This document shows, in pieces, positions 6,546-13,171 of a stretch of DNA of 32,193 nucleotides; position 1 is the first letter of the stretch, and each line of letters starts with the position of its first letter. Source of the stretch: Komagataeibacter oboediens (GTDB lineage Bacteria; Pseudomonadota; Alphaproteobacteria; Acetobacterales; Acetobacteraceae). The position numbers were made by a program, and so were the translations under genes. The stretch spans positions 1 through 32,193 of the forward strand of contig NZ_NKTX01000028.1 of assembly GCF_003207815.1 (NCBI RefSeq), in the 5' to 3' direction. Under the pieces are notes generated by a model. It did no database searches. It was given only the letters and a program-made list of their open reading frames with translations, and was not told the DNA's origin.

Positions 6546-6776
6546 GTGACTGCTGGCGGCAATGAGAAGGCACCTCCGCATTACGTATCGGTGAATGGGT
6601 GGGTGGCGCGGACGGGCATGTCCCGCACGCAAACATATCGTAAGCTGAATGACGGCAAGCTGATCGCAAAGAAGCTGGGAAGCCGGACGGTGATTGATTT
6701 CCGGGCGGGACTGGCATGGCTCGCGTCCCTTCCCAACGCAACATTCATCCCAAAAAGCAACGGCCCCCGTCATTAA
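6546..6776 (+). CDS. Small helix-turn-helix protein (AlpA/excisionase type)
   Basis: A 76-residue protein. VSVNGWVARTGMSRTQTYRKLNDGKLIAKKLGSRTVIDFRAGLAWLASLP reads as a classical excisionase-type HTH: a first helix, the recognition helix SRTQTYRKL, a wing with KKLGSRTVI, then a helix beginning FRAGLAWL. The start is a GTG at 6546, or 6540, with GAGGGGG just upstream; the open frame upstream to 6477 overlaps the previous gene and is unlikely to be used. Together with the preceding gene it probably controls excision or replication gene expression. Confidence 0.65.
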   Translation: MTAGGNEKAPPHYVSVNGWVARTGMSRTQTYRKLNDGKLIAKKLGSRTVIDFRAGLAWLASLPNATFIPKSNGPRH

Positions 6777-6790
6777 CTGAGGGAGCCGCG

Positions 6791-6837
6791 CCGGTGATGT
6801 ATGCTGTCCAGAGGTCACAATCATCATACATCACCGG
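6791..6837. repeat. 13-bp perfect inverted repeat before the primase genes
   Basis: CCGGTGATGTATG at 6791-6803 and its exact complement at 6825-6837 flank a 21-base loop. There is no T-run after it, so it is not a standard terminator. It could be an attenuator, a protein-binding site or part of an origin. It lies 57 bases before the primase start at 6895. Confidence 0.6.
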
Positions 6838-6894
6838 GGCTGGATTTCCCAAGTAAAATGACAGGTGGCACCTGAATAAGGTGGCAAGCCTGAC

Positions 6895-7242
6895 ATGGCA
6901 GAAACACATGCACACCCGGACTCCGTACACACGAATCCGGGGGGTAAGATAGACTTCCAGGCCGTCAACAGCGCAGCCCTTGGCGTGTTGACGGCCCTCC
7001 TCCTGCGCTGGCTGCCAGATGGCAGGCGTGAGGGGCACGAATGGGTATCGCGCAACCCGCGCCGGGGCGACCGTAACCCCGGCTCGTTCAAGGTGAACAT
7101 GAATACGGGTCGATGGTCTGATTTCGCTACGGGCGACCGGGGCGGCGATCCCGTATCCCTTGCGGCCTATCTGTTTGGGCTGTCCCAGCTTGAGGCGGCA
7201 CGGCAGTTATCCCTTATGCTTGGCGTGGAGGTGCAGCCATGA
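6895..7242 (+). CDS. Split primase N-terminal-like protein, Cys-less
   Basis: A 115-residue protein. Residues about 45-95 (GHEWVSRNPRRGDRNPGSFKVN ... GRWSDFATGDRGGDPVSLAAYL) align by pattern with the primase zinc-binding domain, in which nucleotides of the template are recognised, but the CHC2 cysteines and histidine are absent. In many mobile elements this module sits immediately before a TOPRIM/DUF927 protein, as here: its stop overlaps the next start by ATGA. It may help the downstream protein select primer sites. The absence of metal ligands is directly visible; the function is inferred from family and context. Confidence 0.65.
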   Translation: MAETHAHPDSVHTNPGGKIDFQAVNSAALGVLTALLLRWLPDGRREGHEWVSRNPRRGDRNPGSFKVNMNTGRWSDFATGDRGGDPVSLAAYLFGLSQLEAARQLSLMLGVEVQP

Positions 7243-9779
7243 CCGGCATTACCTCCGAAGCCAGCAGCCTTCCCGCAATGGCGTGCCTGTCTGGTGCGGC
7301 TCCGCTTGCGCCCCTGACAGATGAGGAAAAGGCGAAAGCCCAGACCATTGGTGGTGTGACTGGCGAACAGTGGGAGCCGATCACCCCCGCCCCCTGTGAA
7401 CCTGAATTGCCGCGTGGTGCATCATTCCTATGGGTTTACCGGGATGCGGAGGGCCGCCCCCTCTGTGCCCGGTTCCGCAAGGAACGCGAGGACGGCGGCA
7501 AGGATATTCTGCCCCTGTCCTATGGCCGCCGTGTGTGGACGGACAGTAAGGGCAACCGTCATGACGGCACCGGCTGGCACTGGAAGCAGGGACGCAAGCC
7601 GCTGCCGCTTTATGGACTGGATCAGTTGGCGGCCTTCCCTGACGTGCCCGTGCTGCTGGTGGAAGGCGAAAAGACGGCGGACGCGGCAGCCCGTCTGTTC
7701 CCTGATTATGTGGTCATGACCTCCCAGGGTGGCAGCAAGGCGGCAGCCAATAATGACTGGTCACCTCTGGCGGGACGTAGCGTGACCATCTGGCCGGATA
7801 ATGACGACGCTGGCAGCGGGTATGCTGATGCGGTCATTGCCGCCCTTGAGGATGCCGGGGCTGCGGTGGTGCGTACGGTGGCGGTCCCAGACAACCTGCC
7901 TCCCGGTTGGGATTTGGCCGATGATGTGCCGCTTGACCTGACAGGAGGAGAAGACACCTCCGATGTGGACTTCCTGCGCCCCTATCTGGATCAGGCCACG
8001 CCAGCCGTCGCAAACGTCAGGATGCCGCACGGTTACAGCATGGAGCGCGGGGGGCTGTATTTCACCGAGGAACAGGGTGGCGACCTGCCCCCGAAGAAGT
8101 TTTGGATATGCATCCCCTTCAACGTGATTGCCGAAACGCGGGACGTGGATGGCAACGGATGGGGCGTCCTGATTAGCTGGCTGGACCCGGACGGAAGGCC
8201 CCACCAATGGGCATTACCAAGGCGCATGGTGCATGGGGACGGCAAGGACATTGCCGGTGAACTTGAGGATGCGGGTTTCGGGTGCGCCGTCTCTGGGACG
8301 CGATTCCTTCGCCAGTTCTTTTCCTCCGTCCATACCGTGCGCCGCCTGCGCTGTGTCGATAAGTCGGGGTGGTATCATGACAATGGCAACGCCACCTTTG
8401 TCCTGCCCAATGGGGTGACGGTTGGCGCGGGGCGGCGTGATGTGGTGTTCCAGACAACCCGCATGGCACGGGGCGCGGAATACGGGACAGGCGGGACGTT
8501 GACGGACTGGCAGCGCGATATTGCCGCCTATGCCGTAGGCAACAGCCGCCTTGCCTTTTCCCTGTCTGTTGCCTTCTGTGGCCCCCTGCTTGACCTGATG
8601 GGCGAACAGTCCGGTGGGTTCCACATCGTGGGCAAGAGCCAGTCCGGCAAGTCCACATCCCTGTTCGCGGCGGGTTCGGTCTGGGGCAAGGGCGACCGTG
8701 ACGGGCAGGTGCGTTCATGGCGCGGTACGTCCAACGGGACGGAGGGCATCGCGTCCGAGACCTCCGACACCCTGCTTGTTCTCGATGAGATGGGGCAGGC
8801 CAACAGCCGCGAAGTCGGTGAAATCACCTATATGCTGGCGAACAACAGCGGCAAGCAGCGTGCCGGGCGCAATGGCGAAGCCCGTGCCCGCAAGAGTTGG
8901 CGCGTGCTGTTCCTGTCCACCGGCGAAATCACGCTGGCAACCAAGATGGGGGAGGCCGGACAGCGCCCGATGGCAGGGCAGGAGGTTCGCCTTGTGAACG
9001 TGCAGGCCGATGCCGGGGCTGGGATGGGCCTGTTTGAAAACCTGCATGACATGGCCTCACCGGGCGACCTTGCCGATCATATCCGCCGTGCGGCCCGGAC
9101 AAGCTACGGCACCGCAAGCCGTGCCTGGTTGCAGGCCCTTGTGATGGATCGCAATGAGGATGAGGCTGCCCTTACCGATACCATCAAGCAGATCGTGGCA
9201 CGGTTTGAGGAACAGGCATTGCCTGATGCTGCCCCTGTCGATGGGCAGGTGCGCTCCGTGGTGCGACGGTTTGGACTGGTGGCTGCTGCGGGTGAAATGG
9301 CAACTGCGTATGGCGTCCTTCCGTGGCAGCGCGGGGAGGCCACGCGGGCGGCTCTGGTGTGCTTCCGTTCATGGCTGGATGATCGTGGCGGCACCCAGGC
9401 AGCGGAGGACAGGACCGCAATCGAACAGGTCCGCCTTTTCATTGAGGAACACGGAGAGAGCCGCTTTACCCTGCTGGGTGGTCTCGATGGTGATGGCGAT
9501 GACAGCCGCTCCCGCACGATCAATCGCGCCGGATACCGCCGTAAGGTGACAACAGAGGGCGGTGCGGAGAAATGGGAATACCTGATCTTCCCCGCCGTGT
9601 GGCGTGAGGTCGTGTGTAAGGGACTGGATGCTAGGCGGGCCGCGCAAAGCCTTATCGCTGCCGGGTATCTCAATTCGGGCGGGGGAGGGAGTCCGACCTC
9701 CGTCATCAAAGACCCAGAAAAAGAAAAGGCAGCGCGTTTCTATGTCGTGAATGGCGAAATTGTGGACGGAGGTAACTGA
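7239..9779 (+). CDS. TOPRIM primase / DUF927 helicase-like replication protein
   Basis: An 846-residue protein, the largest gene of the element. The N-terminal part has a TOPRIM-like nucleotidyl-transfer core: VLLVEGEKTAD (catalytic Glu near residue 140), then WPDNDDAG about 45 residues later (the metal-binding DxD). The central and C-terminal part matches DUF927, a P-loop helicase-like family of phage and plasmid replication proteins: Walker A GKSQSGKST near residue 464 and Walker B LLVLDEMGQ near 513, preceded by RSWRGTSNG. The C-terminal about 200 residues are typical for the family. It is translationally coupled to the Cys-less primase module. It likely primes and unwinds element DNA. No capsid or packaging genes accompany it. 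Confidence 0.85.
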   Translation: MTGITSEASSLPAMACLSGAAPLAPLTDEEKAKAQTIGGVTGEQWEPITPAPCEPELPRGASFLWVYRDAEGRPLCARFRKEREDGGKDILPLSYGRRVWTDSKGNRHDGTGWHWKQGRKPLPLYGLDQLAAFPDVPVLLVEGEKTADAAARLFPDYVVMTSQGGSKAAANNDWSPLAGRSVTIWPDNDDAGSGYADAVIAALEDAGAAVVRTVAVPDNLPPGWDLADDVPLDLTGGEDTSDVDFLRPYLDQATPAVANVRMPHGYSMERGGLYFTEEQGGDLPPKKFWICIPFNVIAETRDVDGNGWGVLISWLDPDGRPHQWALPRRMVHGDGKDIAGELEDAGFGCAVSGTRFLRQFFSSVHTVRRLRCVDKSGWYHDNGNATFVLPNGVTVGAGRRDVVFQTTRMARGAEYGTGGTLTDWQRDIAAYAVGNSRLAFSLSVAFCGPLLDLMGEQSGGFHIVGKSQSGKSTSLFAAGSVWGKGDRDGQVRSWRGTSNGTEGIASETSDTLLVLDEMGQANSREVGEITYMLANNSGKQRAGRNGEARARKSWRVLFLSTGEITLATKMGEAGQRPMAGQEVRLVNVQADAGAGMGLFENLHDMASPGDLADHIRRAARTSYGTASRAWLQALVMDRNEDEAALTDTIKQIVARFEEQALPDAAPVDGQVRSVVRRFGLVAAAGEMATAYGVLPWQRGEATRAALVCFRSWLDDRGGTQAAEDRTAIEQVRLFIEEHGESRFTLLGGLDGDGDDSRSRTINRAGYRRKVTTEGGAEKWEYLIFPAVWREVVCKGLDARRAAQSLIAAGYLNSGGGGSPTSVIKDPEKEKAARFYVVNGEIVDGGN

Positions 9780-10075
9780 TGGCTCATCCGTCCTTGGTTA
9801 CACGGGTTACACATTGCCCATTCCTTTGTGTAACTGGAAACAGGCTAGAAAAGTGCCGGAAAACAGCCAATCTGAAAACCAGTTACACTGGTTACAAGGG
9901 TTACACTGCATTTTACAGACCCCAAAATGGATTGGTGCTGTTTCCACCTGATAGCAGGCGGTCTGAGGGGCTGCCCTCCGCTGAGAACAGCGCAGATAAC
10001 AGCGCGGGGCATCTGTTGAGAACAACGGGCCTGAACAGGACGCGCATTCACAGCGGAGGTGGGCATCATGGTTAG
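9779..10075 (+). CDS. Possible small protein spanning the 9-bp repeats
   Basis: A 98-residue frame whose ATG overlaps the primase stop (TGATG). The repeat array makes it read VTRVTH and YTGYKGYT. I recall similar TGY-repeat peptides near phage primase genes, but they may be only the translated shadow of DNA sites. The second half has no protein-like pattern, and the stop overlaps the next gene by 8 bases. It may be non-coding. Confidence 0.3.
   Translation: MAHPSLVTRVTHCPFLCVTGNRLEKCRKTANLKTSYTGYKGYTAFYRPQNGLVLFPPDSRRSEGLPSAENSADNSAGHLLRTTGLNRTRIHSGGGHHG
9796..9906 (+). repeat. GGTTACAC 9-bp repeat array (iteron-like)
   Basis: Two tandem 9-mers begin at 9796 (GGTTACACG, GGTTACACA) and three at 9881-9907 (AGTTACACT, GGTTACAAG, GGTTACACT). 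One inverted copy, GTGTAACTGG at 9828-9837, forms a 10-bp perfect inverted repeat with 9879-9888. The exact 9-base spacing, near one helical turn, and position right after the replication gene suggest replication-protein sites. Confidence 0.6.
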
Positions 10076-10568
10076 TGTCGCCCTTGCCGGACTGATGGAG
10101 TGGGCAAAGTCGGATTGCGCCCCAGCGATCCCGGACCCCTCCGCCCTGCTGGCGCAACTGGATGATCTTGGGTGTCGTGTCGTGCTGGTGGATGGGCAAC
10201 CGGCCATAAGGGGCAATACCGCCGCCATCACCCCGGACCTTATCAGGATGATGAAGCACAGCCGGGACGCCATCATCCAGATGCTGGAAGCAGCAGAACC
10301 ATCCCCAGCGCAGGCCCCAGCGCATGAAAATCGTTCGGGCATCCGGCTCGACCCAAAGACCGGCAAGCTGCACCTGTTCGGCGCACCAGACCCGCAATGG
10401 CTCAAAGAGCAGGGGTGGACATGGGATCAGAACCGCCACCGTTTCATGGCTCCCTATCCACACGACCGGGACGACGCCACGCCTGAACACATGATCGGCG
10501 GCGGCCCGCGCCTGCCTGATGACTACCCGCAAATCACCTATGCCCCAGACAGCAATGAGGACGCCTGA
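10068..10568 (+). CDS. Protein with TubC-docking-like N-terminus, unknown function
   Basis: A 166-residue protein. Residues about 27-75 (LLAQLDDLGCRVVLVDGQPAIRGNTAAITPDLIRMMKHSRDAIIQML) share the helix-hairpin-helix pattern of the TubC N-terminal docking fold, which I have also seen in replication-associated proteins of mobile elements. The C-terminal half (about 85-166) is Pro- and Trp-containing (DPQWLKEQGWTWDQNRHRFMAP) and unrecognised. GGAGG lies 9 bases before ATG 10068. The next gene starts one base after its stop, so the two are co-translated. The docking-like fold is a pattern judgement only. Confidence 0.6.
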   Translation: MVSVALAGLMEWAKSDCAPAIPDPSALLAQLDDLGCRVVLVDGQPAIRGNTAAITPDLIRMMKHSRDAIIQMLEAAEPSPAQAPAHENRSGIRLDPKTGKLHLFGAPDPQWLKEQGWTWDQNRHRFMAPYPHDRDDATPEHMIGGGPRLPDDYPQITYAPDSNEDA

Positions 10569-10569
10569 C

Positions 10570-11370
10570 ATGATCAATCCCAAATATGCAACGGCCCGCG
10601 CTGTGCCGACCGTGATGGCTGATCCCACAACACTGGACCCGAAGGCCGTGCGGTGTTTGTGGACGCGGCCTGTCCCGGCAGGGATGGGGGATGCAACCTA
10701 TCTGCCATCTGTGGTGTTCGTGGACGGCACGGAATGCCCGCTTGCCTGTGCGATGGACGGGCTGGCGGCTCGCCAGTTCTGCCAGAAGATTGCCGCTGTC
10801 CATGACTGGCCCGTGAAGGATGGCCGCGCACTGGATGAAAGCCGGGAAGTCGCACAGGCCCGCATCATGGCGTCACTGGATGATAACGACCGCAAGACCG
10901 TTGATGGCGTGGGTATGGTGAACATGCCTGGCACAGGCAGGATCGCGGCCATGTTCGCGCATGATGCCGGACTGCCCTACGGATTCGCTATGGAGGCCGT
11001 AACGCGACGGCTTACGGCGTTGTTTCGCCAGATGGTCATACCGGGGCAGGACACGGACGAGCACAGGCAGGCGGCAATGGATGCAGCCACAGACAAGATG
11101 GCTGAACTCTACCGGGGCGAGAAGCCGCAACCGGGCCTGTCTGAACTGGGTACGCACGGCGCTGGCGTGGTGATTGCCGATTACTGCCATGACCGGAACC
11201 GGACAGACGATGACTACCAGCGTGCCTTGACGGCAACCCTTGAGGCATTGGGTGATTTGTGGACGGAGCGCGGCATCGGGGAAGTGGAGCGCAACCGCAT
11301 GACCGATGAAGTGATGGATACCAGCCTGCGCCGCTGGTTTGCCCTCACAGGAAGGGTCGTGGCGGGGTGA
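10570..11370 (+). CDS. Protein of unknown function, last gene of the element
   Basis: A 266-residue soluble protein I cannot place. It begins MINPKYATARAVPTVM, contains a Gly/Asp-rich centre (DGVGMVNMPGTGRIAAMFAHDAGLPYGFAMEAV) and ends with a helical region (DDDYQRALTATLEALGDLWTERGIGEVERNRMTDEVMDTSLRRW). No metal or nucleotide motif is evident. Coding composition is convincing and the ATG lies one base after the stop of the TubC-like gene. A Rho-independent terminator follows 52 bases downstream, closing the rightward unit. Confidence 0.65.
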   Translation: MINPKYATARAVPTVMADPTTLDPKAVRCLWTRPVPAGMGDATYLPSVVFVDGTECPLACAMDGLAARQFCQKIAAVHDWPVKDGRALDESREVAQARIMASLDDNDRKTVDGVGMVNMPGTGRIAAMFAHDAGLPYGFAMEAVTRRLTALFRQMVIPGQDTDEHRQAAMDAATDKMAELYRGEKPQPGLSELGTHGAGVVIADYCHDRNRTDDDYQRALTATLEALGDLWTERGIGEVERNRMTDEVMDTSLRRWFALTGRVVAG

Positions 11371-11422
11371 TGGCAGGCGGGCCGATAACAGAACGACCCA
11401 CAAAGGAAATCAGGACAGGCAA

Positions 11423-11452
11423 GGGGCTTCCAGAAATGGAGGCCCTTTTTTT
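11423..11452 (+). terminator. Rho-independent terminator of the replication operon
   Basis: The stem GGGGCTTCCA/TGGAGGCCC (one G-T pair, GAAA loop) is followed by seven T. It ends the rightward transcription unit. An 81-codon frame reading through it from 11370 is therefore unlikely to be a gene. Confidence 0.85.
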
Positions 11453-11650
11453 ATGTGTATGGGTAACACCCGTACACCGACCTTCTTACTTTGTAGGCCA
11501 ACCTTTTTCATTACGTTATCGAAACAATCATATCCCCCATCCTGCCTGCCAAAGCCATCCAAGCGGCAGTTTTAAGAGGGGTATTAAGGGGGGTAAGCCA
11601 AAAGGCGACCCCTGAAAAACGGCTATATTCTGCGATTTTCTGAAAATGAA

Positions 11651-11727
11651 TGGCGGACTCGAAAGGATTCGAACCTTCGACCTTCGCCTTCGGAGGGCGA
11701 CGCTCTATCCAGCTGAGCTACGAGTCC
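11651..11727 (-). tRNA. tRNA-Arg (anticodon CCG)
   Basis: On the minus strand the cloverleaf is complete: acceptor GGACTCG/CGAGTCC, D-arm GCTCAGCTGGATAGAGC, anticodon stem TCGCC/GGCGA with loop CTCCGAA (anticodon CCG, reading CGG), and T-arm GGTTCGAATCC. The discriminator G is followed by an encoded CCA (11651-11653). The 3' end faces the mobile element, the usual arrangement when a tRNA 3' end is the integration site. Confidence 0.95.
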
Positions 11728-11784
11728 ACGTCCGTCTGCATACATCGGGATCAGGTCAAACGCCACCCCTGAAATCAGGAAAAA

Positions 11785-12867
11785 TCATTGCGGCGCGATC
11801 CAGTCCATCCATCCGGGCAGGATGGGCAGGGGCCCCGCGCGTCCTTTCTGATCCGCCATCCATGCTGCCGCCGCCATATCCCCGCCCGAAGGCAGGAAAC
11901 TGTCCGGAGTGGTGATCCAGCTGGTCATGTCCGCCGTAACCCGGTTGGCATCCCGGCTGCGCAGCAGCAGGTGATAGCCACCGGGAATATAGTCATGCCG
12001 TGTGGCCTGTGGCATGCGCCGCCACGCCCGTGCCATGGCCGGGGCGGGAATGACCTGGTCATGGCCGCCGTAGATCACCAGCACGCGTCCGTGCATGTGC
12101 GCATCCGCCCGTGCCGCGCGGTGCATGAGGTCGGTCAGGCCGGACAGGGCCACCGTGCTGGTGTCACGCAGGGTCAGCGGGTCGTAATACAGGCGGGCCA
12201 GCGCCAGCATGTCATCGGCCGCCGTGACATGGACGGGTAGTTCATGGCCGCTCAGCCGCCATCGGGGAGCCAGCGCGGCAATCAGGTGGCTGGTCATGCG
12301 CGTGCCGGCATCAAGATCCCATACCGCCGGTGCCAGCAGGATATAGCCCGCCACGGGTGGCGTGTCGGTCTGTGACGCCAGCACGATGGCCAGCGCGCCG
12401 CCCATGCTTTCCCCCACGACATACAGCGGAACACCGGGATGTTCGCGCCCGATGGAGGTGGCAAGCGTGGACACGGTGCGCAGCAGGGTATCCGTTCCCA
12501 CCCATCCGCCACGCTGCGCCGTCTGCCCGAAACCGGGCAGGTCCGGTGCGATGACGGTCATGCCCGCCGCATTCAGCGCGGGGGCGGGGCGTTCCCATGC
12601 ATCGCGGCTGTCATTGAATCCATGCAGCGCAAGGATGACGGCATGTTCCGCCCCCCGTGCGGGCCAGATGCGCAGCGGCACCGCGCCGACGCCCGCAATC
12701 GTGACCGTGCGGTCCGCCGGGATCAGGCGTGCAAGGTCCGGGTGTCGTGCGGGGGTGGCGGGCGGTGCGGCTTCATGCGTGCTGCAGGCTGCCAACATCA
12801 CAAAAAGCGCTGGATAAAGCAGGCGTGACAGGTGAGTGTTTGAAAGCACGGCAATCCTGCGTATCAT
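11785..12867 (-). CDS. Lipoprotein alpha/beta hydrolase (lysophospholipase/monoacylglycerol-lipase type)
   Basis: A 360-residue protein from ATG 12867 (adjacent ATG 12870 possible). A lipoprotein signal ends in MLAAC with Cys28, so it is probably anchored to a membrane facing the periplasm. The hydrolase triad is complete: Ser154 in GESMGG, Asp270 in YGGHDQVIP and His299 in GGYHLLL; LALHGFND supplies the oxyanion loop. The overall pattern (APDLPGFGQ, LLAPAVWD) is like PldB/monoglyceride-lipase proteins that hydrolyse lysophospholipids or acylglycerols; the real substrate is unknown. It diverges from the zinc-finger/polA group with a 70-base spacer and runs toward the tRNA. Confidence 0.85.
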   Translation of the reverse strand: MIRRIAVLSNTHLSRLLYPALFVMLAACSTHEAAPPATPARHPDLARLIPADRTVTIAGVGAVPLRIWPARGAEHAVILALHGFNDSRDAWERPAPALNAAGMTVIAPDLPGFGQTAQRGGWVGTDTLLRTVSTLATSIGREHPGVPLYVVGESMGGALAIVLASQTDTPPVAGYILLAPAVWDLDAGTRMTSHLIAALAPRWRLSGHELPVHVTAADDMLALARLYYDPLTLRDTSTVALSGLTDLMHRAARADAHMHGRVLVIYGGHDQVIPAPAMARAWRRMPQATRHDYIPGGYHLLLRSRDANRVTADMTSWITTPDSFLPSGGDMAAAAWMADQKGRAGPLPILPGWMDWIAPQ

Positions 12868-12941
12868 CATGGACAAGGTGCATGCCCGTCCGTGGATGGA
12901 CATGCAGACCAAAGCCGGACAACAACCCGAGGCCCGTCAAA

Positions 12942-13157
12942 ATGCAAGCCCTGTCCCACGATCCCGTTCCGCACCCCCGTCTGGGTACGATTGAAACCAT
13001 TGTCGTCGATTCGCGTACCCTGTCCTGTGACGGGGGCCTGGGCGCGCTGGGGCACCCGCGGGTTTTCCTGCGCATTGCCGACCACCAGACATTCTGCCCC
13101 TACTGTTCGCGGCTGTTCGTGCTCAGCCCCGACGCCCCGGCGGGCACCGGTCACTGA
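12942..13157 (+). CDS. zf-CHCC zinc-finger protein
   Basis: A 71-residue protein. The second half, CDGGLGALGHPRVFLRI then CPYCSRLFVL, supplies a Cys, a His and a C-x2-C pair, the zf-CHCC signature shared with the NDUFS6 subunit of complex I. Small bacterial homologues are common in alphaproteobacteria and their role is not settled. ATG 12942 gives the usual length. It ends 14 bases before polA and probably shares its transcript. Confidence 0.85.
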   Translation: MQALSHDPVPHPRLGTIETIVVDSRTLSCDGGLGALGHPRVFLRIADHQTFCPYCSRLFVLSPDAPAGTGH

Positions 13158-13171
13158 CTGCATCCTGATAC

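Noticed and set aside
9796-9906. CRISPR array.
   Set aside because: The repeats are 9 bases in tandem with no spacers, and no cas genes are present anywhere in the window.
11370-11615. An 81-codon frame after the last element gene.
   Set aside because: It starts in a TGATG overlap but reads through a clear Rho-independent terminator and a stretch without coding character.
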